This document shows positions 20,481-31,568 of a stretch of 64,000 bases of DNA, one piece after another. The DNA comes from Clarkia xantiana subsp. parviflora. Taxonomy: Eukaryota > Streptophyta > Magnoliopsida > Myrtales > Onagraceae. Within the stretch, counting starts at the first letter, position 1, and the number at the start of each line of letters is the position of its first letter. The DNA lies in assembly GCA_036873135.1 (NCBI GenBank), contig JAPTYO010000009.1, positions 29,719,756 through 29,783,755 on the forward strand, read 5' to 3'. The notes under the pieces are model-generated. The model was given only the letters and a program-made list of their open reading frames with translations. It ran no database searches and had not been told where the DNA came from. A program made the position numbers and the translations under genes.

Positions 20481-21068
20481 TCATGAAGCAAAAGAGCCAC
20501 CGAAATCCCAAAAAACATGAGGAATATCGGGGGCAAACCAGTATCCTGTTACATCAGCCGTAGCTGTTAATGAAACAATGTTATGTGCTAGTAAAACACG
20601 AGACCTAGGAACTGTCTTAATATTAACCGAAAGCAAACTTAAAAGAAATCTAATATCATGGACGACGCCGAACAGTGACGGAATACAGCCTGTAGAGGAG
20701 GAGGATATATGTTTCAGCAAGTTTGTTGAGTCTGTGAACAAAGTGTGGGGACTTCGACGGGAAGAACGTGCTAACAAAAGTCCTGCCCTGCAAGCCAAAC
20801 CTTCCGCAAGGAGGGGGTCGTCACCGAATGCTGAAGTGATGGAGACCGCCGAGGTATTCCCACTCTCGTTTAGTAAAATTGCGGCTCCGAAGATAGTATT
20901 AGTCGTACTTTTGACTGCCCTGTCACACACAATGGTGGGTCTTGTGTGTGACGAGGTTGTGGTACTGGGTCTCAAGGGAGCTCGGGTGTTTGCGGACTGC
21001 CTGCCTAGAGAACGAACAAAATCAAACATGTTAGAACAATCAAAAGCAGCCCTATGTATTAGGTACAT
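20481..21068 (-). pseudogene. LINE RNase H domain
   Basis: A 195-residue open frame with the plant LINE RNase H (RVT_3) layout: an Asp-poor start, then AEGLACRAGLLLA and LFTDSTNLLKHI. It ends in a D-V-T-G-Y-W-F-A segment near the 3' end of the element. The frame is open but separated from the preceding domain by a stop, so it is a remnant of ORF2. Confidence 0.82.
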
Positions 21069-21095
21069 AACAGAGATCGCAGAGGGGATCTTCTG

Positions 21096-22033
21096 TCAGA
21101 ATATAACTAAGTTCCTCTCAAGCCAAATTCCCCATAAGATCAAGCATTTCTGACTAAAAAGGTCGACCTCAGGCTCTGGGAAGTGACTCCCTGGGACCTT
21201 CTCAAAAAGCCACTCCATAACTGAACGGAATGGAGTGGCTGTTGGGTGAATACCCAAATTTGAACTAGACCACACTCTTTCTGCAAAAGGACATTTCCAC
21301 ATGACATGATCCCAGGTCTCGTTTGCTTGAGAGCAAAGATGACACCTGGGATTGAATGAGGGAATTCGTCTTTGGATGTTCTGCCCGAGTGGCAAACTGT
21401 TGTTGCAGCCCTTCCAGATGAACATACGAATTTTTGGAGGCAACCTGGAGTTCCATAGTTTCTTCCAAAAATATGTATTAGCGATCTTGGTGGTTGCAGA
21501 CGAGATTCCTTCTCTCTCAGGATGGAGACATGAGTAAATGAAGTGATGACCGAACTTTATGGTGTAAATGCCGGTGTCACTGTGGAGCCATAGGAGCATG
21601 TCCGGAGTGTTGAAAAGTGGGAGTTCTAATAGGGAAATTGCGTTAGTGATGAGAACAGGGAGAAGTTTTTCCTGATTGTCCATCAACCAGCGACCGTTGG
21701 AGATGAAATGATTGACCTTGACGTTTGGGGTGATCGTGCCTTGGGGAACCCAGTCCTTCAAGAGGCCCATGTTGGGCACCCAGGGTTCTGTCCAGAAGTT
21801 GATGGGGTGGCCATTTCCGACATGCCATTTTGTTCCTTTGAGAAGAAATTTCTGTAATTTGGTCAACGTTGTCCAGACAGGTGAGTGATACTTTTGTGGT
21901 TTAGCGTTGAAAAATGTTGTGTTTCTGAGGTACTTGTCTTTAACGCATTTGACCCATAGAGAATCCTTGTCTGTTATCACTCTTACTGCGTGTTTTGCCA
22001 AAAGGGCCAAGTTGAAAGCCTGTATATCTCTAA
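21096..22033 (-). pseudogene. LINE ORF2 C-terminal region with zf-RVT zinc finger
   Basis: A 304-residue open frame: SLWVKCVKDKYL, then WHVGNGHPINFWTEPWV, then KKLWNSRLPPKIRMFIWKGC. The zinc finger RCHLCSQANETWDHVMWKC (Cys-Cys-His-Cys) follows. This is the part of plant LINE ORF2 after the RT. Its start runs into the MITE at 22033. Confidence 0.92.
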
Positions 22034-22864
22034 GGGTTTATAGGTCTTTTGTTACCCTATGTTTGCTCACTTTTGACTTTTGGTACCACATGTTTGGTTT
22101 TGCCTATTTTTGGTACTATACGTTTGCCAATTGTATACTTTTGGTCCGACCGTCAGTTGACCGTTAGAGTTAACCGTTAAATAGTCACGTGACTTGCACA
22201 TGCCTAGCCCCAAATTTTGATTTTGTTCAGTTTAGTCCTCAAATTTTTTGTCCTAACTTTTTATTTTTGTAATTTGGCCATTAAACATTTTCAACCACAC
22301 CCTAGGACTAAATTGACCTAGCCATGGTCTAACCTATGCCTAGATCGGACCATGGCTAGGGTCACCGGACCTGGGTGACCCTAACCATGGTCCGACCTAG
22401 TCATGGGTCGGACCATGGCTATGTCAATTTTGTTATTAGGGTTCAATTGGGTCAATTGAACCCAATTGCTAAATTGACCTAGCCATGGTCCGACCATGGC
22501 TAGGTCGGACCATGGTTAGGGTTGCCCGGGTCCGGCGACCCTAGCCATGGTTCTACTAGCCATGGGTCAGACCATGGCTAGGTCAATTTAGTCCTAGGGT
22601 GCGGTTGAAAATGTTTAAGGGCTAAATTGCAAGAATAAAAAGTTAGGAAAAAAATTTGAGGACTAAATTGAACAAAATCAAAATTTGGGGCTAGGCATGT
22701 GCAAGTCACGTGACTATTTAACGGTCAACTCTAACGGTCAACTAACGGTCGTACCAAAAGTATACAATTGGCAAACGTATGGTACCAAAAATAGGCAAAA
22801 CCAAACATGTAGTACCAAAATCCAAAAGTGTGCAAACATAGGGTACCAAAAGACCTATAAACCC
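22034..22864. mobile_element. Mutator-type MITE inside the LINE
   Basis: Long inverted arms (about 22034-22300 and 22600-22864) begin GGGTTTATAGGTCTTTTG. They share GGGGCTAGGCATGTGCAAG and CACGTGACT segments. A perfect 9-bp repeat TATCTCTAA flanks it (22025-22033 and 22865-22873). The middle (22315-22590) is itself made of inverted CCATGGCTAGG / CCTAGCCATGG units. The whole thing could fold into one long hairpin. It has no coding. Confidence 0.94.
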
Positions 22865-22873
22865 TATCTCTAA

Positions 22874-24310
22874 ATCCTAACCCGCCATTTTGCTTTGGTT
22901 GACACGGCTTATCCCATGACGCCCAGTGTATCCCCTTTTTTGTGTCATATGTGTTCCACCAGAAATGTCTGATCAATTTGTCGATCTGACTTGTTGTTTT
23001 TTTTACAAGTTTATGCAAGATATTATGTAAGTTGGTATCGCACTAACGACTGATTTGATGAGCACTTCTTTTCCAGCAGGAGATATCAGTTTGTTCATAC
23101 ATCCCTGTATTCTTGAAGTGGTTCTTTGGACAATTTTGTCTCCCACTCGATTTTTGCATTTGGACCAATCTGTTGGTAGACCCAGATATAATTCTTCTGG
23201 TAACATATCTCGGACAGCTAAAATGTCCGAAATATTAGAGGCCACTGAATCTTGGACATTCGGGTTGTATCGAATACTTGATTTGCTATAATTGATCAGT
23301 TGGCCCGATTCCCTCTGGTATACATCTAGGATTTCCTTAAGATTGGTTGCATTCTCCAGAGAGGCATCAAGGAAAAGAAAGCTATCGTCTGCGAGCAAAA
23401 GGTGGGGGAACTCCTGTGTGAATTTTCCGGGTCTAATTCCCTGTAGCCGGCCCTCCAGTTGTGCTCTAGATAATTCTTGAGACAACATTTGGGCTACCAA
23501 GATAAAGAGGTAAGGAGACAGGGGGTCCCCTTGTCTTAGACCTCTTGTGGGTTTGAAAGGTGTAGTCACTTCCTCGTTGATCAGAATTTGACAGGAAGAG
23601 GTGGTTAAGCATTCCATAATCCAATTTATGAATTTTGTGGGAAAGATCATAGCTGTTAAGACTGAGTTAAGGAAGGATCATTCTACCCTGTCATATGCTT
23701 TACTCATATGTAGTTTCAAAGCCAAAAGTCCTTTGCTGCCCTTTCTTCTCATTTTTATCGTGTGGAGCAGCTCCTCTGCGAGGAAAGTGTTGTCTGTGAT
23801 GCTTCTTCCTGGGACAAAGGCCGTTTGGAACGGTGAAATTAGATCTAGGATTATCTGCCGGATACGGTTAACCAAAATTTTTGCGACCACTTTGTAGGTT
23901 GTGTTACACAAACCTATTGGTCGCCAATCTTTCATGCATCGTGGAAATTCGCATTTCGGGAGGAGGACAATTGTGGTGCAATTCGTTTCTGGGTCCATCT
24001 TGCCGTCGCAGAAAAAATGTCGGATTGCCTTTGTCAAATCATTCCCTGTGGTTTTAAACGTATACTAGAAAAAACGAGGAGAGTATCCGTCCGGCCCGGT
24101 TTCTTTGTCAGGTCCAAGTTGGGATAGCCGCATCTGTCTCCAGATTTGTTATATCCAGAAAACGCACATACTTTTGGGTTAGCCCGATTCGTAGAGTGTT
24201 GGATGTTGTGGATGATGGAAAAGCGAGATTTGGTTGTCTTTGGAAAAGGGAATGGTAATGGTTTGTCGCATGTCGCTTCACCTCGTTCGGGTTCTCGATT
24301 GAGGAGCAAA
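22874..24310 (-). pseudogene. LINE reverse transcriptase
   Basis: 23678-24037 gives the fingers (TTIVLLPKCEFPRCMKDWRP, FVPGRSITDN, KLHMSKAYDRVE). 23003-23650 gives the palm with GLRQGDPLSPYLFIL and LLADDSFLFLD, where the family consensus is FADD. 22874-23018 gives HFWWNTYDTKKGIHWASW. On the right a GPDGYSPRFF motif near 24070-24100 is in frame-equivalent spacing but interrupted by a stop. Several frameshifts lie between. Confidence 0.92.
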
Positions 24311-24741
24311 GTTTAAATTCTTAAATATAAAATTCCCCCCGAATAATCATATATTCTTCATTACACCCTTGAAAGTAGGCTGGGCATGGTTCGGTTCTGG
24401 CCAAACAAGTTCAGAATCAAACCGGAACCGAATTTTAAGTTTAATCGATTCCCTGTACCAATTAGGAACCGAACCAGATTTTATGCCCTGTAACTGAACC
24501 AGAGCAGAAACCGGTTCAGACCTTTTTTTATTCAATATTAGCTAATACACGTATTAGCTAAGCGGCGATTACGATATCGTAGTCGGTGCTTAGTAAATAC
24601 AATGTTTGCATGAACCATGTATTAGGATATCCAAATACAATGTTTGGATGCATTTTGTATTAGGATATCCTAATACAATGACTAAAAGACCTAAATGACA
24701 TTAAATAGATATGTACATTTTTTAATTATTATAATAATTGA
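24311..24741. other. Repeat-rich non-coding stretch
   Basis: 24371-24525 is a short patch of GGTTCGGTTCTGG / AACCGGAACCGAA words, possibly a fragment of a hAT-type MITE like the one at 19847, but no ends or duplication could be found. 24540-24700 is rich in TATTAG and GATATC words. No gene. Confidence 0.4.
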
Positions 24742-24966
24742 AGTCCGGCCGGTGGTCACAGGAGTCCGGCCGGGGGTCGCCGGAATCCGGCCGGGTGTCG
24801 CCGGAGTCCGGCCGGGGGTCGCCGGAGACCGGCCGGGGGTCGCCGGAGACTGGCCGGGGGTCGCCGGAGACCGGCCGGGGTCGCTGGAGTCCGGACGGGG
24901 GTCGCCGGAGTCCGGTTGGAGGTCGCCGGAGTCCGGCCAGAGGTCGTCGAAGTCCAGACGGTGGCT
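24742..24966. repeat. 21-bp minisatellite, about ten copies
   Basis: Tandem copies of GTCCGGCCGGGGGTCGCCGGA with scattered substitutions. Because 21 is a multiple of 3, both ORFs over it (24695-24976 and 24738-24968) stay open, encoding [14 protein letters not shown]-type repeats. These are not evidence for a gene. The array sits between AT-rich flanks. Confidence 0.93.
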
Positions 24967-25597
24967 GATGTTATGAGCCGAAGTTGGTGTAGTTGTTATA
25001 TATTAAGTAAGGTTAGGAGTATTTTGGTCATTAGGTACCATGTATTAGTTAATACATGATTTTTGGAATGTCTTATCTAATACATGATTTACTATAGAAA
25101 TGAGTATTAGCTAATACATGAGTATTAGCTAATACCAATATCAAAGCAAAACAAACAAAGTATTAGTTACGACGTGTATTAGTATATCATAATACATGCA
25201 ATCAAATATGCCCTAAATCTCATGACTTGATCGCTGGATTGCTACTAAGTTGCCATTAAAAAAAAAACTTGAGAGGACTACTGGTCCATCACTTATTGAG
25301 CGAAGGTAGCACAATATAAGATTAGCAGCTAAGCCAATGGAAACAAGTTTTTTTCTCAATAATTGAAGTTTCTCAAGAAGCTAAGTCAGATTGATTGGCT
25401 ATAAAAACTGATGGTTGTAATAAGAGAATTTACAGTCGAAGGAAATTAAAAGCCACAAGTATGCCATATATTTTGGGCTAGTATTGGTTAGTATCCATGT
25501 AAATTCTAATGGTGTTTGATCCTTAAATGCAATTAAGAAGATCAAATCACTTATCAGCAGAATGAACTGAAAAATCGAAGTGAAAATGCATGAGAAA
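24967..25597. other. AT-rich repeat sequence
   Basis: 25025-25210 is full of GTATTAG / CTAATAC words in both orientations and ends in TATGCCCTAAAT, possibly one end of a MITE whose other end is lost. 25211-25597 shows nothing that I recognise. Confidence 0.4.
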
Positions 25598-25954
25598 TTG
25601 TAAACTTCATTCACTTAACTTACTCAAATACATACATCAGTTTTCTTATACAAAACAGAGAAAAAAAACCGACTCCAACTGCTGCTAAACATTACATTTA
25701 ACCACACCTACATACAGGGACAAACTAACACATCACCACACTTAACTGTTAACTTAACTTCCCTTCAACTGACTTACAACACAAGCAAACTTAACTACAT
25801 TTAACTAAACAACAACTAATTAGTTAATACTTGGACAGCACGCCACCAACTTCAGCTGCAAGTAACTTCATGTTCTTCATCTTTTAACTCTGTAAACCTA
25901 CTCCTGCAATCATGTAAGCATGGACTTCAACTTTGATCTTCAACTTCACGAACA
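25598..25954 (-). repeat. Putative 3' LTR of element E
   Basis: A purine-rich tract (TTTAGGGGAGGAT on the minus strand, 25955-25970) is followed by TGTTCGTGAAG, a plausible LTR start at 25954. The 5' LTR is not in the window, so the left boundary (25598, at TGTAAACTTC) is a guess. Confidence 0.45.
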
Positions 25955-26081
25955 TATCCTCCCCTAAACTAAACCATCTTGCAAGATGTTTAGTTTAAAT
26001 CACACAACCAACTCCAAGCCTCAATCTAAGATACTCAAAAGCTGCAATTTTCAGTGGCTTAGTAAAGATATCAACACTATT

Positions 26082-26460
26082 TTATGCACTCCTGCAATAC
26101 TCAATAACAACATCATGCCCATTGCATAAATCACGCAAAAAGAAGAACTTTACATATATGTGTTTGCTTCTTCCATGTAAAACAGGATTCTTAGCTAACT
26201 TTATGGTTGAGCTATTATCACAATACAAATTAGTTGCATTCAGCTGTCGAAAATGCAGGAACTCAAGTAATCTTCTCATCCAAAGAATGTGTTTAGCACA
26301 TTCTGTTGCAGCAACAAACTCTGCCTCAGTGCTGGATAAAGTCACTATGGGTTGTTTCTTAGAAAGCCAAGAGACTGCAGCTCCACTTAATACAAAAGCA
26401 TATCCACTAGCTTTTCCTATCATTCTTACAACTAGCAAAATCACTATCTGAAAAGGCTAT
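26082..26460 (-). pseudogene. Copia RNase H (element E)
   Basis: A 120-residue frame with SGAAVSWLSKKQPIVTLSST, AEFVAATECAKHILWMRRLL, LYCDNSSTIKLAKNPVLHGR and SKHIYVKFFFLRDL. The Glu and Asp motifs are present; the first Asp (SDSDFA type) is just upstream in another frame. The wording differs from A, B and D, so E is a different copia lineage. Confidence 0.9.
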
Positions 26461-27299
26461 TAACTCTCCTAACAGACCATTTTAAAGTATCAAACCAAAA
26501 TCATTCGGCCCTTGTAGATACCTCAGTATCCTTTTAACAGCAAGCAAATGAACTTCATAAGGATTTTCCATATATCTAGAAACTAAGCTAACTGCATATT
26601 ATATATCAGGTCTTTAGGCAGTTAAATACATCAAACTCCCTATTAACTGCTTATACATGGCCTTATCTACCCTCTTACCTAACTCAACATTCTCAAATAT
26701 GCAGTTGGCTTATATTGGAGTTCGAACAGGATTGCATTCTAGCATTTCAAACATCTTTAATACATCTGTTAAATACTTTCTTTGACTAATTGAAATGAAC
26801 TCAGGTGATTGACTTATCTCAAGCCCTAGATAAAAGTGAAGTTTTCCCATATCTGTCATATCAATCTCCTGCATCATTAGCTTCCTAAACTCATCAAACA
26901 GCTTAGGTCAATTCCCAGTATAGACTAAGTCATCAACATATACACAAACTATCAAGAACTCTCTTCTATTATCAGATTTAATGAACACAATATGTTCATA
27001 CTTTCTGCAGAAAGTGAGTCTTAAGTCTATTATACCAGGCCCTTGGTGCTTGTTTCAAGCCATAGAGAGCTTTCCTTAGTCTATAAATTATATTTTATTT
27101 CCCTTTCACTACAAAACTTGGTGGCTGCTCCACATAAACTTCTTCCTCTAAAGTTCCATACAAGAAGGCTGACTTTACATCTAATAGGTATAATGACCAA
27201 TTGTGTTGGTTTGCTAAAGCATTTACCAACCTAATTGTGTCTAGCCTAGCAAATGGAGTATAAACTTCAATATAATCAATTCCATAAGATTGATTATAT
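26461..27299 (-). pseudogene. Copia reverse transcriptase, main part (element E)
   Basis: In pieces on the minus strand: YVDDLVYTG near 26930, LHFYLGLEISQ near 26855, MYKQLIGSLMYL near 26650 and ILRYLQGP near 26520. SAFLYGTLEEEVYVEQPP lies near 27140. Several in-frame stops are visible. The catalytic Asp pair is preserved. Confidence 0.88.
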
Positions 27300-27304
27300 C
27301 CCTT

Positions 27305-29312
27305 ATATAAACGTTTATAATTGTTGGAAGGTTGGAGAGTATGAAGAGAGCAATCCTTTCATTATACTAAACATGATAAGAAGGTTGCTTAACCATTACA
27401 AGGACTGAGGCTCCTTTATATAGGAGACCTCTAGTACTAGAATGCAAAACCTTACGAACATTAGGGACTAAAGTGCAAATACTGGAACTAACATAAAACC
27501 AACATAATTAGATAATAACCCCAATAATAGATATCCTAATATTCCCCCATCTTTTCCTTCTTCTTCTTTCTTTAATCCAAAGCACATCCCAATCTTCAAC
27601 AATTCAAACCAAATCAATCTTCAAAATGGAGCTACCAAACTCCAATCTTCAACAAAAGCTCAAAAGCTTCAATATCCAATATCCAACAAAACCTGCTTTG
27701 TTGAATCAAAAAACTGAATTTTCAAGGTCTACCGTGCTCTCAAAGGTGAACATCCACTTGTAGCCTTCATGCTCTCTCAGAGGTGTGATAATCCAGGCGT
27801 AGCAACAATCGGTTGGTCTTCATCATTCTCTCAGCGGAGTGATGACAGCCACCTATGGCCTTGAAGTATTAAAAAAAAAAGTTGAACGGAAGATGAAGTT
27901 CCAATGTCTCAGTCTTATTGCGAATGCTGAGGTTCCTATGTTTCAATCTTCCAGAAGGTGAAGTTCCTATGTCTCAGGTGGTGAGGTTCCGATGTTCCAA
28001 CCTTCTATAATGTTCAACCAAAGATGAAGCTCCACACTTCAATCTTCAAAATGCCAAGGTATATGCATACCCGGTCTTTAAACTGGCCCCCGAAATTCCA
28101 ATTTCGGAGATCCTAAAAAAAAACTGTCCTCAAAACAGCTCCATGCTCCACAAAGTCGGCAAAAATACCCCAAAACATTGAAGAATTCCATCTTGAAATC
28201 TTGAAATCTTCAACAAATTCAACTGAAAAGCAGTTTAAATTCAACAATCCAAGCTTTCCAAAGTTCGAATTCAACATATCGTATCAAAACCACAGAAATA
28301 CAACTCCAGGCATCCAAATTTCAGCAATTCCATACAAATTCAGCAATTGTCAGCACATTTCAGCAGAAATTCAGCAACTACAGCAGAATTTCAGCAACAT
28401 TCAGCAACAGCAGAATTTTGACAGCAACAGCTGAAACTTTCAGCAACAATTTTACAGCTGAAAATGCAAACTATCATCAACAAACACAGCAGAATTTGAC
28501 AGCAGCAGCAGCAAACTAATGAAACAGTAACAGCAGAATTGCATCAATTCAGCTGAATCTTAACAGTAAGATTCGAACAACTAAATCACCTCATAATTTG
28601 ACGTATAATATATAAATGGAATCGGGAGCTCGAGACGATTCCGAAAAACTAAAAACCGCGACGATTGGACGTCGGGAAGGTGGCGCGTGGCCTGCACACG
28701 CCGGCGGCGACTGGAGATTGCGGTGGTGCGTGTGAGCGCGTCCGGTGGCTGGCAGGGTCGCTGGAAACGGCGAAATGCTCGCCGGAGGTTGCTGGGTTGA
28801 TTGGTGATGTCAATTTTGGAAGAAGAACCACAAATCAAACGGGGATTATTTGGGGTAAAAAACCGAAGCTTACGGCAATGTGTGAAAGTTAAGACTAACC
28901 ACTTGACCAACTGTCCTAAAACCTTAAGGTGATAGGTGAAGGCGTGGTTTAGTCTTTATACTTCAACATTCCCCCTCACGTGTGGCCTGAAACATTTTGA
29001 AGGTCCAACACGTGAAATTTTAAATAGGGGTTTAAACTAGAGTTGCGGAGATTCAAACCCTCGCTCTCTGATACCATGTAAACGTTTATAATTGTTGGAA
29101 GGTTGGAGAGTATGAAGAGAGCAATCCTTTCATTATACTAAACATGATAAGAAGGTTGCTTAACCATTACAAGGATGGAGGCTCCTTTATATAGGAGACC
29201 TCTAGTACTAGAATGCAAAACCCTACGAACATTAGGGACTAAAGTGCAAATACTAGAACTAACATAAAACCAACATAAATAGATAATAACCCCCATATTA
29301 GATATCCTAATA
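27305..29312 (-). mobile_element. Small non-autonomous LTR element F
   Basis: Two direct LTRs of about 236 bp (27305-27541 and 29077-29312) enclose about 1.5 kb without gag or pol. CTCTGATACCA at 29066-29076 is the reverse-strand Met tRNA primer site, and a polypurine tract (reverse of TTCCCCCATCTTTTCC) lies at 27542-27560. Flanks CCCTT (27300-27304) and ACCTT (29312-29316) look like a target duplication with one change. It split RT of element E. Its only means of movement is enzymes from another copia element. Confidence 0.9.
27542..29076 (-). other. Internal region of element F
   Basis: Non-coding, with many short TTCAAC, TTCAGC and CAGCAG words (28200-28570) and a GC-rich patch at 28640-28800. 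ORFs over it have no known domain. The LTRs end in CCTAATA, and a TATA-like CTCCTTTATATAGG lies in each LTR (reverse strand). Confidence 0.6.
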
Positions 29313-29316
29313 CCTT

Positions 29317-30100
29317 AGCCACCAATCTAGCTTTGTGTTTGTCAATTTCTCCATTCTCTTTGAGTTTAGTTTTATAAACTCATTTAACACCTATTGTATT
29401 CTGACCTTGAGGTAAGATAACCAACTCCCTAAGTCGTATTCTTTTCAATAAAATTCATTTCATTTTGCATAGCTAAAACTTACTTTATATCCTTACTAGC
29501 TATGTCATAACTAACTGGATCACAATCAGCAAAAAGAATGAAATTTGCTAAACCAGCATCAGCATCAACATCAGCATTATCAGTATCATTAGTTCGATGA
29601 ATAGGCATACTTCTTACCTCAAATTCATCCAAGTATCTTGGTCTTTTGATGGACCTCCTGCCCCTCCTTGGATGAAGTGAACTCTCTGCTTCATCTTGAG
29701 TCTCAGACACTACTGCAGTAGGTTAGTTCTCATAATCAACCAATTGTTCATCATCATCTACTTCATTATCTTGCAAAACATTATTAGCAGCATTTTGAGC
29801 TGCTTATTCAACTCCTTGAGGTTCAATTTCTTGTAACTCATTCTCCATGTCTTCATACTACAGCTCATCTTCAATATCTCCACCTGTAGCACCTGCATTA
29901 TCCGCAAAAATAATTTGAGTCCTTGAGACTACTCTATTTTCAGTCCAATTCCAAAACTTTAATTCATCAAACTTAACATCACGACTCGTCACTATCTTTC
30001 TAGTGACTGGATTGTAGAGTTATTAAGTTGTTGACACACTACTCATCCCCCAAGAAAATGCACTTCTCCGATCTGGGTCGAGTTTCTTTCTATTCACATC
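29317..30100 (-). pseudogene. Copia RT N-terminus and linker (element E)
   Basis: DKHKARLVAK near 29320-29350 belongs to RT and is cut by element F. Upstream, 29480-29710 reads RRGRRSIKRPRYLDEFEV, and acidic Asn-rich sequence at 29720-29900 is linker. Stops are present. Confidence 0.78.
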
Positions 30101-30529
30101 CTAAATTCTTTCATAAGCAATACACTCAAACACTTTCAAATGAATGCTAGTTGGTTTCCTTCCATACCATGCCTCTTTAGGTACCATTCTCTTCACAGCA
30201 AATGCAGGGCATATACTCAAAATATAGAAGCTCCATATCACAGCTTCTGGCAAAAACCTCTTTAATAATCCTGCAGTGTGTAGCATGCTTATGAGCATAT
30301 TATCCACAATTTTGTTCTTCCTCTCTGCCACACCGTTTTTTTGGGGAGTGTTAGGAGATGTATGCCCTCTCCTTACACCATGAGCTGCACATAAATTCTT
30401 AAACTCATCAGAACAATACTCACCACCGTTGCCAGTCCTCAAAACCTTGATGGTTTTCCCAGTTTCATTTTCTACTGAGGCTTCGAATAGGTTGAATTTC
30501 TGAAATGCCTCAGATTTCTCAGCAAGCAA
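30101..30529 (-). pseudogene. Copia integrase core, second half (element E)
   Basis: A 142-residue open frame: KTIKVLRTGNGGEYCSDEF, HTSPNTPQKNGVAERKNK and KRMVPKEAWYGRKPTSIHL. The catalytic Glu (AERKN) is present. The second catalytic Asp, normally in RTDNGGE, is Gly here (one-base change GAC to GGC), so the enzyme is dead at this site. Confidence 0.92.
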
Positions 30530-30535
30530 TGTAAC

Positions 30536-30817
30536 TCAACCTTTCCTTGTATAATCATCTATAAAGGAAATGAAATAACTCTTACCACCATTTGAGGTTG
30601 GACTAATCGGACCACAAATATCAGAGTGAATCAACTGCAGTTGTTCACTTGATTTCCAAGGTCTCTTTGGAGGAAATGGGTCTCTTTCATGTTTTCCCAT
30701 AGCGCAGCTTTCAAACAACACCTCATTGACATCAATCTCAGGGAGACCCTCAATCATCTGCAACTTGTTAAGTGTTTTCAAGCCTCGAAAATTTAGATGA
30801 CCAAACTTAAAATGCCA
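30536..30817 (-). pseudogene. Copia GAG-pre-integrase and integrase start (element E)
   Basis: Open frame 30536-30781 with CAMGKHERDPFP, LIHSDICGPI (first catalytic Asp) and YFISFIDDYTRKG. Just right of it the FGHLNFRGL motif runs up to 30817, where the insertion of H interrupts it. The matching upstream part resumes at 50878. Confidence 0.9.
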
Positions 30818-31568
30818 TGTTGGGACCTGACTCGAGTGTAGTGTCGGGTCTTGGTGATGTTGCGTGGTATATTCGTCGGGTTATCAGAGCTAACGGGTGT
30901 CAGACAGTCGGAGTGTCGGTCACTCGGAGTGTCGAAGTGTCAGACAGTCGGAGTGTCAGAGATTTACAAGACCTTAAAATGGCTAAGTGTTTGAGTGTCC
31001 CTGTGTATGGTTGTTCGTATGTCAGGACGTTGATGTCCCAGAGTGCGGTGCATTATCCCTTGCTGTGTCTACGGGCGTATACCTTGTGGTGTATGTGTGC
31101 GCGCGCCTCCTAACAGCTGCACAAGGGGCAGTATCGACACCACATGGGTGGTGGTGTGCGATGAACCCTCTCCGATGGTAAAATGAGAATTCTAGAGAGA
31201 TAAAGCTAGTGAGAAGTGAGAGCTCCTAAGCCAACTCACGTCATGAAATGGGTGACCAAGATTCCTATATATATGGAACCTTGGACTCAAACCCGGTTTT
31301 AAGCGGTCCGACCCAGGTTTAGTAGGAAAACGTGAACCGGGCGTGGACTTGAGCTAAATTGGCAAAGAGAATACTCGCACATAGTGTAAACACGTGGGGA
31401 TACGCACGTCTCGGGATAATAATCCGGACGGGTCACGACCAGAATACGTGCGTGTCACGTGTTCAGACCGTTCTAACCCTTGAATGAGCGTTTCAGAGCT
31501 GTTAGTGGGTTTGACGTGTAAACGAAGTCCGAATATAAAACGATCCCGAATCGGGCGTATATCCATCA
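30818..31568 (-). repeat. 3' LTR of element H
   Basis: TGTTGGGACC to GTATATCCATCA, 751 bp. Contains short GTCGGAGTGTC repeats (30900-30965) and a TATA-like CTATATATATGG near 31266. It matches 50078-50877 along its length, apart from indels including a 28-base hairpin segment absent here. Confidence 0.93.

Larger units (their letters stand above)
20440..24310 (-). mobile_element. L1-type LINE, 5'-truncated
   Basis: Minus-strand RT, zinc-finger (zf-RVT) and RNase H regions in the order typical of plant L1 elements. A T run at 20444-20456 represents the 3' poly(A) tail on the reverse strand. ORF1 and the endonuclease are missing on the right, as expected from 5' truncation at insertion. A Mutator-type MITE splits it at 22034-22864. 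Confidence 0.9.
25598..30817 (-). mobile_element. Ty1/copia element E, 3' half
   Basis: A second copia lineage on the minus strand: integrase, linker, RT, RNase H and a putative LTR. Protease and gag lie at 50878-52529, because element H has inserted into the GAG-pre-integrase region. The 5-bp sequence TGCCA at 30813-30817 is repeated at 50878-50882, and the frames on the two sides continue each other across H. E also hosts element F and a hAT-type MITE. Confidence 0.92.

Noticed and set aside
20578..21153. 191-residue plus-strand ORF.
   Set aside because: It is the antisense shadow of the LINE RNase H and zinc-finger domains, which carry recognisable motifs on the minus strand.
20429..24066. 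AAACGTATACT occurs at 20429-20439 (before the poly(T) of the LINE) and again at 24056-24066, as if an 11-bp target duplication bounded the LINE.
   Set aside because: The LINE reading continues past 24066: the GPDGYSPRFF motif lies beyond it at the exact family spacing to the following G-N-D segment. The right copy is thus inside the element and the match is chance.
24695..24976. Glycine/arginine-rich 93- and 76-residue ORFs.
   Set aside because: Product of the 21-bp minisatellite.
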